From Chondrocystis sp. NIES-4102 (lineage in GTDB: Bacteria > Cyanobacteriota > Cyanobacteriia > Cyanobacteriales > Xenococcaceae), in contig AP018281.1 in NCBI GenBank assembly GCA_002368355.1, forward strand, positions 2,232,001 to 2,296,000: 64,000 bases of DNA, read 5' to 3'. The position numbers were made by a program, and so were the translations under genes. The notes beneath the pieces were generated by a model. That model did no database searches. It was not told where the DNA came from and saw nothing but the letters and a program-made list of their open reading frames with translations. The stretch's first letter is position 1; every line of letters begins with the position of its first letter. Of this stretch, positions 28,416-37,862 are shown piece after piece.

Positions 28416-28907
28416 TTAAGGTTGAGACTGAGAATCAACAGGCGATCGCAGAATTAAAACCGAACATGGTGCGTGATGGGTAACATAATTACTCACACTA
28501 CCTAAAAACATTTCTTTTAAACCTTTAAGTCCACGACTACCGACAATAATTAGATCTGCCGACCAATTTTTAGCCAAATCACAAATTATACGCCCAGGAT
28601 TACCAGATAATTGGGTATATTCAGTTTCCACACCTAAGGTTGTTGCTTTTTGACTGAGATCTTGTAAAAATTCTATTCCTAGTTGTTTATATTCCTCTAA
28701 CTTCTGTTGATATAGCTCATAATTGCGATCGTTAACAGTAGGATAATAAATATAAGTAGGTAATGTCGGATAACCAGGCTCATCCTCAGCCAAAATATGC
28801 ACTAACATCAAACTTGCACCAGTAGTTTGTGCTAGGGAAACGGCAGCTTCAAAAACAGCTTGATTTCTTTGAGAATTATCTACCGCTACGAGAATTTTGT
28901 TCATCAT
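28416..28907 (-). CDS. Universal stress protein (UspA family)
   Basis: UspA-fold protein of 163 residues. MNKILVAVDNS at the N-terminus and the ATP-binding signature GSRGLKGLKEMFLGSVSNYV (G-2x-G-9x-G-S) near the C-terminus indicate the ATP-binding type. It lies 47 bases downstream of the PEP synthase gene on the same strand and may be co-transcribed with it. Role: stress-related, not specified further by the sequence. Confidence 0.92.
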   Translation of the reverse strand: MMNKILVAVDNSQRNQAVFEAAVSLAQTTGASLMLVHILAEDEPGYPTLPTYIYYPTVNDRNYELYQQKLEEYKQLGIEFLQDLSQKATTLGVETEYTQLSGNPGRIICDLAKNWSADLIIVGSRGLKGLKEMFLGSVSNYVTHHAPCSVLILRSPVDSQSQP

Positions 28908-28954
28908 ATTTAATTTAATACCTCTTTTACACTGATCACTAAGTAGTTTTAAAA

Positions 28955-31426
28955 TTACTTTTCGCCGTGAGCTATATGTAGTCTAGTTTTCAACACTGAG
29001 TCTGGATTAAGGCTAATAGAATCAATACCTTGATCTACAAGAAATTGAGCAAACTCTGGAAAATCACTAGGTGCTTGACCACAAATTCCAATTTTACGCT
29101 GATTGCGTTTCGAGCCTGCGATCGCCATTTGTAAGAAATTTTTGACTGCTTGGTTACGTTCATCAAATAAATGGGCAACTAAGGAAGAGTCGCGATCTAA
29201 CCCTAATGTCAGTTGTGTTAAGTCATTTGAACCAAGAGAAAAACCATCAAAAACTTGGCTAAATTCGTCTATTAACAATACATTACTCGGTATTTCGCAC
29301 ATTACATAGACTTGTAACCCATTTTCTCCTCTAACTAACCCATATTCACCCATTACAGCCAAGACTTTTTGCCCTTCTTCTGGGGTACGACAGAAAGGAA
29401 TCATTGGTATCACGTTAGTCAAACCCATTTCATCCCGCACTTGTTTAAATGCTTGACATTCCATGCCAAAGGCTTGGCGATATTGAGGATCGTAGTAACG
29501 ACTAGCACCACGCCAACCCAGCATAGGATTTTCTTCCTGGGGTTCAAATTGCTTACCACCCAAAAGGTTAGCATATTCATTACTCTTAAAGTCAGACATT
29601 CTCACAATAACAGGTTTGGGATAAAAAGCTGCTGCAATAGTTCCTATACCCTTAGCCAGACTGTCAATAAAGTAGTCGGGTTTATGAGGGTAATTAACTG
29701 TTTGTTGAGCGATCTCACTTTTAGTATTTAAATCAGATAATTCGTCAAATTTTAGTAAAGCCAAAGGATGAATTCTGATTTGATTGGCAATAATAAATTC
29801 TAGTCTAGCTAAACCCACACCATCACAAGGTAAAGCTGATAAACGAAATGCTTCTTCAGGATTACCTACATTTATAAAAATTTGAGTTTTGGTTGTAGGT
29901 AAACTATCTAACTGATGTGATTCTATAGTAAAGGGAATTAAACCTGCATAAACCTTCCCTTCTTCCCCTTGCGCGCAGCAAACGGTGATTTCTTGCTTAT
30001 TGGTAATTTTTTCGGTAGCATCACCACACCCTACAATCGCAGGTATCCCCATTTCACGGGCAATAATAGCAGCATGACAAGTTCTACCACCTTGATTAGT
30101 AATAATGGCACTAGCTTGTTTCATTATAGGTTCCCAGTCAGGATCAGTTCTTTTAGTTACTAATACCTCTCCTGGTTGAAATTGTTCAATTTCACTGACA
30201 TCTAAAATTAATCTGGCATTACCTGCACCAATTTTATCCCCTACTGCCCTACCTGAAGTTATAATATCGCCTGTGCCATCTAATAGATAACTTTGCAATA
30301 CATTATCTCTCTTCTGAGATTGAACGGTTTCAGGACGAGCTTGTACGATAAATAAGTCTCCTGTAATTCCGTCTTTTGCCCATTCAATATCCATTGGGGT
30401 ATAAGTTCCCCGCACCTGGGAATAATGATTCTCAATTTCACAAGTCCACTGTGCTAATTGTAGAATTTCTGACTCGCTAATGGCATACTGGTTTCTTTCT
30501 TTTGCTGATGTGGGTACGTTTTTTGTTAATTTGTTACCGCCTAAATCGTAAACCATCTTAATTTCTTTACTACCCAAACGTTTGGATAAAATTGGGCGAT
30601 AACCTTGATTTAATGTAGGTTTGAAGACTATATATTCATCAGGATTAACTGCACCTTGAACCACATTTTCTCCTAAACCATAGGCTGCGGTAATTAACGC
30701 GGTATCTTTAAAACCAGTTTCCGTATCGATGGAAAACATTACCCCCGAAGTAGCTAAATCGGAACGCACCATCTTTTGTACGCCTACAGAAAGGGCAACA
30801 TTGAAGTGATCAAAACCTTTGATTGTACGATAGGATATGGCTCGATCTGTAAATAAAGAAGCAAAACACTTATGACAGGCTTCTAAAACATTTTTAACAC
30901 CGTGAACATTAAGATATGTTTCCTGTTGTCCTGCAAAACTTGCATCGGGTAAATCTTCCGCAGTAGCTGAGGAACGCACCGCCACATCTACATTTTGCTC
31001 ATTTTCTAAAAAGCGATCGCTCTTTAACAAATCAGGATCATATCGCTGGCATAATTGGTTATATGCTGTGGTGATTGCTGTTTCTAATTCGGCAGGAAAT
31101 GGTGTATTAAGTATTAAATTTCTAGCTAATTTACCGCGCGATCGCAAGTTCCTCACATCTTGTACATTTAAATCAGCAAATAATTGTCTTAGTTGACTTT
31201 CTAATCCTGCTTGTTGTACAAAATAACGATAAGCATAAGCAGTAGTTGCGAAACCCCCAGGTACATTGATCCCTCTAGGAGTTAATTGTTGAATCATTTC
31301 TCCTAATGAAGCATTTTTTCCTCCTACTATAGAAACATCTTTCATGTTCACGTCTTCAAACCAAACAACGAAAGCTTGTTCTTTATTTCCTAAGTGTTGC
31401 TGTGGAAAATTTGCTCTTAACACCAT
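28955..31426 (-). CDS. ppsA: Phosphoenolpyruvate synthase
   Basis: Converts pyruvate, ATP and water to PEP, AMP and phosphate. The ATP-grasp domain (about 20-360, with GGKNASLGEM and VRSSATAEDLPDASFAGQQE) is followed by the swivelling domain with the phosphohistidine in GGRTCHAAIIARE, then a PEP-utilising TIM barrel with LGSNDLTQL and the C-terminal Cys in ICGQAPSD. Length 823 is full. The uspA gene follows on the same strand. Confidence 0.96.
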   Translation of the reverse strand: MVLRANFPQQHLGNKEQAFVVWFEDVNMKDVSIVGGKNASLGEMIQQLTPRGINVPGGFATTAYAYRYFVQQAGLESQLRQLFADLNVQDVRNLRSRGKLARNLILNTPFPAELETAITTAYNQLCQRYDPDLLKSDRFLENEQNVDVAVRSSATAEDLPDASFAGQQETYLNVHGVKNVLEACHKCFASLFTDRAISYRTIKGFDHFNVALSVGVQKMVRSDLATSGVMFSIDTETGFKDTALITAAYGLGENVVQGAVNPDEYIVFKPTLNQGYRPILSKRLGSKEIKMVYDLGGNKLTKNVPTSAKERNQYAISESEILQLAQWTCEIENHYSQVRGTYTPMDIEWAKDGITGDLFIVQARPETVQSQKRDNVLQSYLLDGTGDIITSGRAVGDKIGAGNARLILDVSEIEQFQPGEVLVTKRTDPDWEPIMKQASAIITNQGGRTCHAAIIAREMGIPAIVGCGDATEKITNKQEITVCCAQGEEGKVYAGLIPFTIESHQLDSLPTTKTQIFINVGNPEEAFRLSALPCDGVGLARLEFIIANQIRIHPLALLKFDELSDLNTKSEIAQQTVNYPHKPDYFIDSLAKGIGTIAAAFYPKPVIVRMSDFKSNEYANLLGGKQFEPQEENPMLGWRGASRYYDPQYRQAFGMECQAFKQVRDEMGLTNVIPMIPFCRTPEEGQKVLAVMGEYGLVRGENGLQVYVMCEIPSNVLLIDEFSQVFDGFSLGSNDLTQLTLGLDRDSSLVAHLFDERNQAVKNFLQMAIAGSKRNQRKIGICGQAPSDFPEFAQFLVDQGIDSISLNPDSVLKTRLHIAHGEK

Positions 31427-31522
31427 AAATTAAATTCTTGTTCCTTATTTTGCTTATATTTCCGTTGTAAACAACTAATTTGAGAAACTTGTGAAGATCT
31501 ACAAGAATGCAATTCTTTATCT

Positions 31523-32451
31523 CTACAAGAAAATTAAGGATTTTTTATTTAAACAGTCTTTTTGTCTTTGATTAGTCTGGTATGCAATATCCTCCCACTG
31601 TTGAGTAGTCATTTTGCGACTTTTCCAAGTTACATAAGGATTAGTTGAGGTGTAACAAAAACTTATAGAATAACGTTCCCATTGTGTAGCTGGTTGGGCG
31701 CGATGGAAAACACTACTAGTATGACTAATTATCACAGTTCCCGCCTTGCCTAAATAAGTTACCCAATTGGCTTTAGGTACTGATCAAGTAATTTTCTCCT
31801 CAGATATATACCCTAAATTGTAATAATTTAATTGTTTAATCGCACTTTTGGTAATTTTACGAGGAATATATTGATAAGGGCCACCCTCACTATTAACGTC
31901 ATTTAAATAAATAATTATCTTAATTGTACGCCGATCTTCCATGTCTAAATGCCAACTTCTTCTTCCCATATACTGACCATCTGCAATACTTCTACGCAGC
32001 GCAAAATATTGATAAAGTATGGGCAACCCAATGTAGTTTTCTACTATATTTAGTAATCTTGATTCTAATGCCCACAATAGTATTTCTGGAAATTATTTTA
32101 AATTTCCTTTTGCAATTATGACAGTGATTAGTTTGAGCAACTTTATATTTCAATCTTTCGGCTAACAAGTAAGCTTTACTCAACATCTTGTTGGTTGTTG
32201 AAAATCCTAGTGTTTTAAAAGTAAATATACAAACAAGTTCCCTGTGTTTACAAAGTTTCCACAATTGGCTTTCCCAGACTGTCTAAGTTAGGTAAATATT
32301 GGGCATGATTAAGTAAATATTTTTGATAATGTTGCTCCTTAAGGGTCTGAAATTGCGTAATTTTATTAAGTTATCGTTGCAATTTATAAGGTAAAGTTTT
32401 TATTTTATTAGCGACACTACACCATTTAATAATTGGTGTTTTTATCTGCAT
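31523..32451 (-). pseudogene. Degraded phytanoyl-CoA dioxygenase-like gene
   Basis: Read on the minus strand, pieces of one Fe(II)/2-oxoglutarate dioxygenase can be chained. An ATG at 32451 begins MQIKTPIIKWCSVANK and meets TAA after 26 codons; a second TAA follows VETL; a frame change leads to LGFSTTNKMLSKAYLLAERL; another change near 32095 leads to SRLLNIVENYIGLP and the iron motif WHLDMEDRR. A TGA at 31784-31786 interrupts the frame before VFHRAQP, which holds the distal histidine. At least five lesions make this a clear pseudogene. The metal ligands themselves survive. Confidence 0.85.
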
Positions 32452-33003
32452 CTTTTAAATAATCCTGTTCTAGCTAGTACAAATATATAGTTAATCAAAG
32501 TATTTATATATTAAAAACAGTACAAAAGTATTTTTGTTAAAGAATCAGAGATTTTACTGAAGAAGCATTGTATATATTTATAGGGTAAAAATCCCTAAAT
32601 ATACAGAATCCTTGACTCAATATTTCACATCTTTATCGAATCTTTATATATATTTTTATCAACTTGAAAATCTCCATTATTTAATTGATTTTCATATCTT
32701 GACGAAGGCTATATTTATCGATTACAACCTTGGTTATCTGGATAATATTGCTAACATTTGTGCAACATCTAATAAACTCAATATAAATATAAGCTACAAG
32801 TTAAATTTCACTATCTTACTTACCAGTAAATATTTATATAAACATTGCTTTCTAAATAATTGTGCATAACTTTTAAATTTTCAGTAGTTTTATAACCAAC
32901 TTTAAGTAAGCAACCAGATAAAAACTTTAAAGACGTTAATTAATGATTGAAATATTAATTTTCGTTTTGATTCGCTTGGAAAAGTAACAATCTAGAAATA
33001 ATT
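32452..33003. other. AT-rich gap, no supported gene
   Basis: About 550 bases between the pseudogene and the S13 peptidase. Composition is strongly AT-rich. One 85-codon open frame at 32612-32869 has a low-complexity Leu/Ile/Asn/Tyr translation and no ribosome site; I do not believe it codes. No hairpin with a T-run was found. Confidence 0.6.
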
Positions 33004-33879
33004 ATGCTCTCTCAAATAAAATGTACCTTTCTAACGCTGACTTTATGGAGCGTGACTAATTTCTGCACTTTTGCCCCAATTAAAGCAGAAACTACCACAA
33101 CTTCTTTAAATTCTATTGAAAGACCTATAGTTACCCCTCCACAAACTCATAATGTTTCGGGTGTTTGTTCGCAATTAATAAAACCAGTTATTGACCAGAT
33201 TATTGAACGTCCCCAATTAGATAAAGGTAAATGGGCGATTTTAGTTCAATCATTGAGTGGAACGAATATATACAGTCTTAATCCCGACTCATATATGGTA
33301 CCTGCATCCAATATGAAGTTGTTAGTGACTGCTGCTGCTTTACAAAAGCTTGACCCAAATGGCAAAATTCGCACTACCTCTATTAGTGATTGGATTAAAG
33401 TTACTAACCTCAAAAGCGATAATGCTTACGCCAATATTTTATTAAAGTATGTCGGTGGTTTTGAACCTGTGGAACAAGCTTTAACTAGTCTTGGTGTTGA
33501 TCATAAGGGTTATCGCCTACGCGATGGTTCAGGTTTATCTCATAATAATTTAGCTACTCCCAGAACTTTGGTTTCAACTCTTAGGGCAATGTTTTATGCT
33601 AAAGGTAACGATGTATTTTTAGCTTCTTTGCCTGTTGCAGGAATTAGCGGTACTCTACAAAACCGTTTACGCCATACTTCATCGGAAGGTACAGTTAGAG
33701 CCAAAACAGGTACTCTCAAAGGTGTTAAAGCTTTATCTGGTTATATCGAACACCCAGAATACGGCACTTTTGTATTTAGTATTATTACCAATCAACCAAC
33801 TACTCAAGCTAGTGAGCCTATTATTGAAGCAATTGATGACATTGTTGTTAGTTTAAGTACTTTATCTAACTGTCAATAA
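33004..33879 (+). CDS. Compact S13-family D-Ala-D-Ala carboxypeptidase-like protein (PBP4/DacB type)
   Basis: Periplasmic serine peptidase-like protein with a signal peptide (about 1-28, ending IKAE). The three active-site boxes are present: SNMK (Ser102, Lys105), SDN (138-140) and KTG (234-236), followed by ALSGYIE. In E. coli PBP4 the first two boxes are about 244 residues apart; here they are 36 apart. The domain II/III insertion of the family is missing, and the total is 291 residues against the usual 430-500. The remaining frame is intact. It could be a functional minimal transpeptidase fold or the result of an in-frame deletion. Confidence 0.85.
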   Translation: MLSQIKCTFLTLTLWSVTNFCTFAPIKAETTTTSLNSIERPIVTPPQTHNVSGVCSQLIKPVIDQIIERPQLDKGKWAILVQSLSGTNIYSLNPDSYMVPASNMKLLVTAAALQKLDPNGKIRTTSISDWIKVTNLKSDNAYANILLKYVGGFEPVEQALTSLGVDHKGYRLRDGSGLSHNNLATPRTLVSTLRAMFYAKGNDVFLASLPVAGISGTLQNRLRHTSSEGTVRAKTGTLKGVKALSGYIEHPEYGTFVFSIITNQPTTQASEPIIEAIDDIVVSLSTLSNCQ

Positions 33880-33996
33880 GTCAATAATATTAAGTAATAT
33901 TACAAAGTTGACGGCAAAACAGCATACCATCTTGACAGACAAAAATAAAATCATTAGAGTGATTTACATACCCGGGTAATTAATAAATTTAGTGAT

Positions 33997-34347
33997 ATGC
34001 AGAGTAAGCAAAAAGTAACTTTATATATACCTCCAGAGTTGCATAGGCAATTAAAAATAAAAGCAGCAGTCGATGTAGAATCAATGTCTGCGTTAGTAGA
34101 GAAAGCGATCGCTTTTTATATGGAGTATCCAGACAAAGTAGCTGAGATTGAAGCCTCTGTAGAGGGTAAAACTCATCAAGTACATTTTTGTCCTGAATGT
34201 AGCACAGCGATAGTAATGCGAGATGGAGATCTAGTTTCTCTAGGCAAGCAAAACAGTATTATAAATGAAGAAATTAGTATAAAAGTAGCGAGTAAAACCA
34301 GTAAATCTGGAGAATCTAGCGAAGAAGAATTAGTTTCCTGTTTATAA
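33997..34347 (+). CDS. Ribbon-helix-helix-like protein upstream of ycf46
   Basis: A 116-residue protein. Residues 5-45 (KVTLYIPPELHRQLKIKAAV...) look like a ribbon-helix-helix/CopG-type fold; a CPEC motif follows near residue 65, which could be half of a zinc site or a dimer contact; the tail is Ser/Glu-rich. It lies 48 bases upstream of the Ycf46 AAA gene on the same strand. Synechocystis has a stress-responsive slr0373-slr0374-slr0376 unit around its Ycf46 homologue; whether this gene is the counterpart of slr0373 I cannot tell. Confidence 0.75.
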   Translation: MQSKQKVTLYIPPELHRQLKIKAAVDVESMSALVEKAIAFYMEYPDKVAEIEASVEGKTHQVHFCPECSTAIVMRDGDLVSLGKQNSIINEEISIKVASKTSKSGESSEEELVSCL

Positions 34348-34395
34348 AAAGTCGAAAAAACCTTTAAGAGTAGTTAATTCAGCAGGGTCGATATC

Positions 34396-35901
34396 ATGAA
34401 GGAAGAGCTAAATATTCTAGTCCAAGCTCAATACCCGTTAATTTATTTGATGACACCAGAGGAAGAACGGGCGGAGCAAGCAATATCAAAAATTGCCCAA
34501 GACAATGCTGAATATAAAAGAGTGTTTGTTTGGACAGTGACCCGTGGGATGGTTGAATATGGTCAACCTCGGCAAGCGACCCAACATAATACTGTTTCTC
34601 CAGAAGCAGCTATAGAGTGGACAATTAGGCAAAAGGATGACGGAATCTATATATTTAAAGATTTGCATCCCTTTATAGAAGGGCCAGTGATCACTAGATG
34701 GTTGAGAGATGCGATCGCCTCATTTAAAGGTACAAATAAAGTTATTATTTTGATGTCTCCTGTACAAACTCTACCAATAGAATTAGAGAAGGAGGTTGTA
34801 GTTTTAGATTATCCCCTACCTAATTTGTCGGAACTAAATCAAGTTCTTTCGGCAAGACTAGGCAGAAATAATCACCTTACTACTGAAACTAGAGAAAAAT
34901 TACTCAAGGCTGCTTTAGGTTTAACTAAAGACGAAGCAGAGAAGGTATATCGTAAAGCGCAAGTAAAAGCTGGGCATTTAACAGAAAACGAAGTAGAGAT
35001 AGTTCTTTCAGAAAAGAAACAATTAATTCGTCGTAATGGGATTTTAGAATATATCGAAGAAGATGAAACTCTAAATTCGGTTGGTGGTTTAGAAGAACTC
35101 AAACGCTGGCTAAGGCAACGTTCCAACGCCTTTACAGAAAGAGCCAGAGAATATGGTCTTCCACAGCCTAAAGGAATGCTAATTTTAGGTGTGCCTGGTT
35201 GCGGTAAATCCTTAATTGCTAAAACTACATCTCGTCTTTGGGGTTTACCATTGCTACGTTTAGATATGGGTAGAGTTTATGATGGATCTACTGTTGGTCG
35301 CTCTGAAGCCAATTTACGTAATGCCTTAAAAACTGCAGAATCAATTTCCCCTGTAATTCTATTTATCGATGAGTTAGATAAATCATTTTCAGGTGGTGGT
35401 GGATCTGGAGACTCGGATGGAGGAACTTCTAATCGGATCTTTGGTTCTTTTCTAACTTGGATGCAGGAAAAGAAATCACCAGTATTTGTGATGGCAACTG
35501 CCAATAGAGTGGAAAGATTACCTGGGGAGTTTCTACGTAAAGGTAGATTTGATGAAATATTTTTTGTAGATTTACCTAGTTCGGCAGAAAGAGAAGATAT
35601 ATTTAAAATTCACTTAGGAAAACGACGTTCAGAAATAGATCGTTTCGATATAGAACAGTTAACTAAGGTTTCAGATGGTTTTTCTGGTGCAGAGATTGAG
35701 CAAGCAATTATCGCTGCAATGTATGATGCTTTTGCTCAAGATCGGGAGTTTACGCAGTTAGATATTATTGCTGCAATAAAAGCTACCCTACCTCTGTCTC
35801 GGACAATGACTGAGCAGGTAACAGCCCTAAGAGATTGGGCTGGGCAAAGGGCAAGACCTGCATCAGCCTCCGTTGCTGAATACCAGCGAATGGAGTTTTA
35901 A
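34396..35901 (+). CDS. ycf46: Ycf46-like AAA ATPase
   Basis: AAA+ ATPase of 501 residues. The N-terminal 200 residues (VQAQYPLIYLMTPEEERAE...) are the specific Ycf46 region; the ATPase core has Walker A GVPGCGKS (265-272), Walker B ILFIDELDK (321-329), a glycine/serine-rich insert right after it, and the second region RKGRFDEIFFVDLP. Homologues are encoded in red-algal plastids (ycf46) and in Synechocystis as slr0374, reported as responsive to carbon and stress conditions. The upstream RHH gene and downstream ycf35 are on the same strand. Confidence 0.9.
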   Translation: MKEELNILVQAQYPLIYLMTPEEERAEQAISKIAQDNAEYKRVFVWTVTRGMVEYGQPRQATQHNTVSPEAAIEWTIRQKDDGIYIFKDLHPFIEGPVITRWLRDAIASFKGTNKVIILMSPVQTLPIELEKEVVVLDYPLPNLSELNQVLSARLGRNNHLTTETREKLLKAALGLTKDEAEKVYRKAQVKAGHLTENEVEIVLSEKKQLIRRNGILEYIEEDETLNSVGGLEELKRWLRQRSNAFTERAREYGLPQPKGMLILGVPGCGKSLIAKTTSRLWGLPLLRLDMGRVYDGSTVGRSEANLRNALKTAESISPVILFIDELDKSFSGGGGSGDSDGGTSNRIFGSFLTWMQEKKSPVFVMATANRVERLPGEFLRKGRFDEIFFVDLPSSAEREDIFKIHLGKRRSEIDRFDIEQLTKVSDGFSGAEIEQAIIAAMYDAFAQDREFTQLDIIAAIKATLPLSRTMTEQVTALRDWAGQRARPASASVAEYQRMEF

Positions 35902-36049
35902 AGGCTTTCTTCTACAAGTTAAATCAATTTGTAGGAGTAGAGGCTAGCGATCGCTAGCAGTTGACTAAAATAATCCGTTTCTCAATTGAGCGAGTTCGGT
36001 TATTAATTTTAAAGTTGTTGTTTACATCTCTTCTACTGGAGGAAATCTT

Positions 36050-36400
36050 ATGTCTCATTTTAGTACTCTACGCACCAAAATTAGCGATGCTGAAATTCTA
36101 GTAAATTCTCTTCGCGATCTTGGTATCAATGTTCAAACCAATGCTGATGTTCGTGGTTATAACGGTCAAAGACTTCGTGCTGATATCGTTGCAACTCTAG
36201 AAGGCGAATATGATTTAGGCTGGTCAGAAAATAGTGATGGCACTTTTGATTTGATTGCTGATCTTTGGGGTGTTGCTAAAAAACACAATCAAACTGAGCT
36301 TATTAACTCAATCAACCAAAAGTATGCGGTAAATAAAACCTTGTCTGAAGTAAAACAGCGCGGTTTGCAGAATGCCAACGTGAAATTAGTTCTTCAGTAA
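36050..36400 (+). CDS. ycf35: Ycf35 (DUF1257) family protein
   Basis: A 116-residue protein starting MSHFSTLRTKISDAEIL, the pattern of Ycf35/DUF1257 proteins in cyanobacteria and red-algal plastids. Function unknown in the family. A good ribosome site (GGAGG, eight bases before the ATG) fixes the start. A strong terminator follows at 36445-36474. It lies 148 bases after ycf46, a gap that holds a 16-base HIP1-centred palindrome at about 35942-35957 and a CTACAA/TTGTAG hairpin. Confidence 0.92.
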   Translation: MSHFSTLRTKISDAEILVNSLRDLGINVQTNADVRGYNGQRLRADIVATLEGEYDLGWSENSDGTFDLIADLWGVAKKHNQTELINSINQKYAVNKTLSEVKQRGLQNANVKLVLQ

Positions 36401-36444
36401 AAAAAAGAATTTTATTTTAAGTTAAAGCGCGTTCCCAAGCATTG

Positions 36445-36474
36445 GGGTTGACCGAGTTATGTCAACCCTTTTTT
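36445..36474 (+). terminator. Rho-independent terminator of ycf35, overlapping the end of ackA
   Basis: Perfect 8-bp stem GGGTTGAC/GTCAACCC (36445-36452 with 36461-36468), eight-base loop, then TTTTTT. The ackA stop codon (36457-36459) is in the loop and its last codons are in the 3' arm, so the terminator of one gene is built from the coding end of the other. Confidence 0.88.
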
Positions 36475-37668
36475 ATTGGCAAGATCTTTAATTTCTAGAG
36501 CGATCGCTTGTTCTTCTTCGGTATGAATAACTAGTACCTTAACTTGAGAATTACAAGTAGCAATGTCTTGTTCTAAAAGATGAGCATTATTTTTAGTTAA
36601 ATCTAACTCTAATCCTATAAAAGCGAATTGCTGGCAGGTTTTTTCCCTAACTATTGCTGCATTTTCTCCTACCCCTGCGGTAAAAACCAATACATCCAAC
36701 CCTGCTAAAGATGCCATCATTGCGCCTATGTTGCTGCTAAGACGATGGATATAAATATCTAAAGCTAGTTGCGCTCGTTCATTTCCCTGGCTACAAGCTG
36801 TTAAAATTTCCCTCATATCCGCCGATATACCAGAAACTCCCAGCAATCCTGATTCCTTATTTAATAGTTTATTTAATTGATCGGCATTTAAATCATGTTC
36901 TCGCATCAAATACAGCAAAATTTGCGGATCAATCGAACCACTACGAGTACCCATCATTAAACCTTCAAGCGGAGAGAACCCCATAGTAGTATCAATGCAA
37001 ACACCATTTTTAATTGCAGCTAAAGAGCAACCATTACCTAGGTGACAAGTGATTACTTTTAAGGTATCTAAGGAGCAATTAAGAATTTGAGCAGTTTTTT
37101 CGGCGCAATATTGATGACTAATGCCATGAAACCCATAACGTCTGATCCCCTGTTCAAACCATTGATAAGGTAGAGGATAAACTTTAGTAGCAAGGGGCAT
37201 TTGACTATAAAAAGCGGTATCAAACACAGCAACTTGGGTTACATTTGGTAAAATTTTAGTAATGGCATCTATCTCTTCTAGGTGAGCAGGATTATGATTA
37301 GGAGCTAAAGGTATAAGATCTGCGATCGCCTGTTTTACTTTTGGTGTGATTATAGTAGGCTGTTCATATTCCGCCCCTCCATGTACCACACGATGACCTA
37401 CGAGATCTATTTGTGCGAGATTATCTATAACTTTAGTTTCACCCAGAGTCAGGGTATCTAGCATTGTTGCTAGGGCGGTACTACGGTTATTTAAAACAAT
37501 ATTTTGTTTAGTATGATTGCTTTTAACCGTCAAACTACCTGTATCTGGAGTAGTCCAATCTATATGGGCTGACCATAGGAGTTTAGGGTGTTGAGGTAAA
37601 TCGGTTTCTACTTGATAAAGACTACTTTTCTGACTACTAGAACCTGCATTTAAAATTAAGATGTGCAT
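36457..37668 (-). CDS. ackA: Acetate kinase
   Basis: Interconverts acetate plus ATP and acetyl phosphate. LILNAGSSSQKSSLY opens the ASKHA fold, with VVHGG, HLGNGCSLAAIKNG, DTTMGFSPLEGLMMGTRSGSIDP and the late GVGENA motif all present. Length 403 is normal. No pta gene is adjacent. The gene ends inside the ycf35 terminator; the start is the ATG at 37668. Confidence 0.97.
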   Translation of the reverse strand: MHILILNAGSSSQKSSLYQVETDLPQHPKLLWSAHIDWTTPDTGSLTVKSNHTKQNIVLNNRSTALATMLDTLTLGETKVIDNLAQIDLVGHRVVHGGAEYEQPTIITPKVKQAIADLIPLAPNHNPAHLEEIDAITKILPNVTQVAVFDTAFYSQMPLATKVYPLPYQWFEQGIRRYGFHGISHQYCAEKTAQILNCSLDTLKVITCHLGNGCSLAAIKNGVCIDTTMGFSPLEGLMMGTRSGSIDPQILLYLMREHDLNADQLNKLLNKESGLLGVSGISADMREILTACSQGNERAQLALDIYIHRLSSNIGAMMASLAGLDVLVFTAGVGENAAIVREKTCQQFAFIGLELDLTKNNAHLLEQDIATCNSQVKVLVIHTEEEQAIALEIKDLANKKGLT

Positions 37669-37862
37669 ATAATTTATACCAACAATGGTTATAGGAATAC
37701 GGAGAAAATACCTTCATCTATACTTCTACAAATATTAAATTAATTTTGCACGGGTACTTATACCTACACTAAGTAATTATCTGGTCAAAAAGTGTAAAAA
37801 AACTGTCTATTTGGGAACTATAACTATATTGATGAAGATGTCTATAAGTGAGGAAATAAACA

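Noticed and set aside
32612-32869. 85-codon plus-strand open frame
   Set aside because: The translation is low-complexity (Leu, Ile, Asn, Tyr), the DNA is AT-rich and there is no ribosome site.
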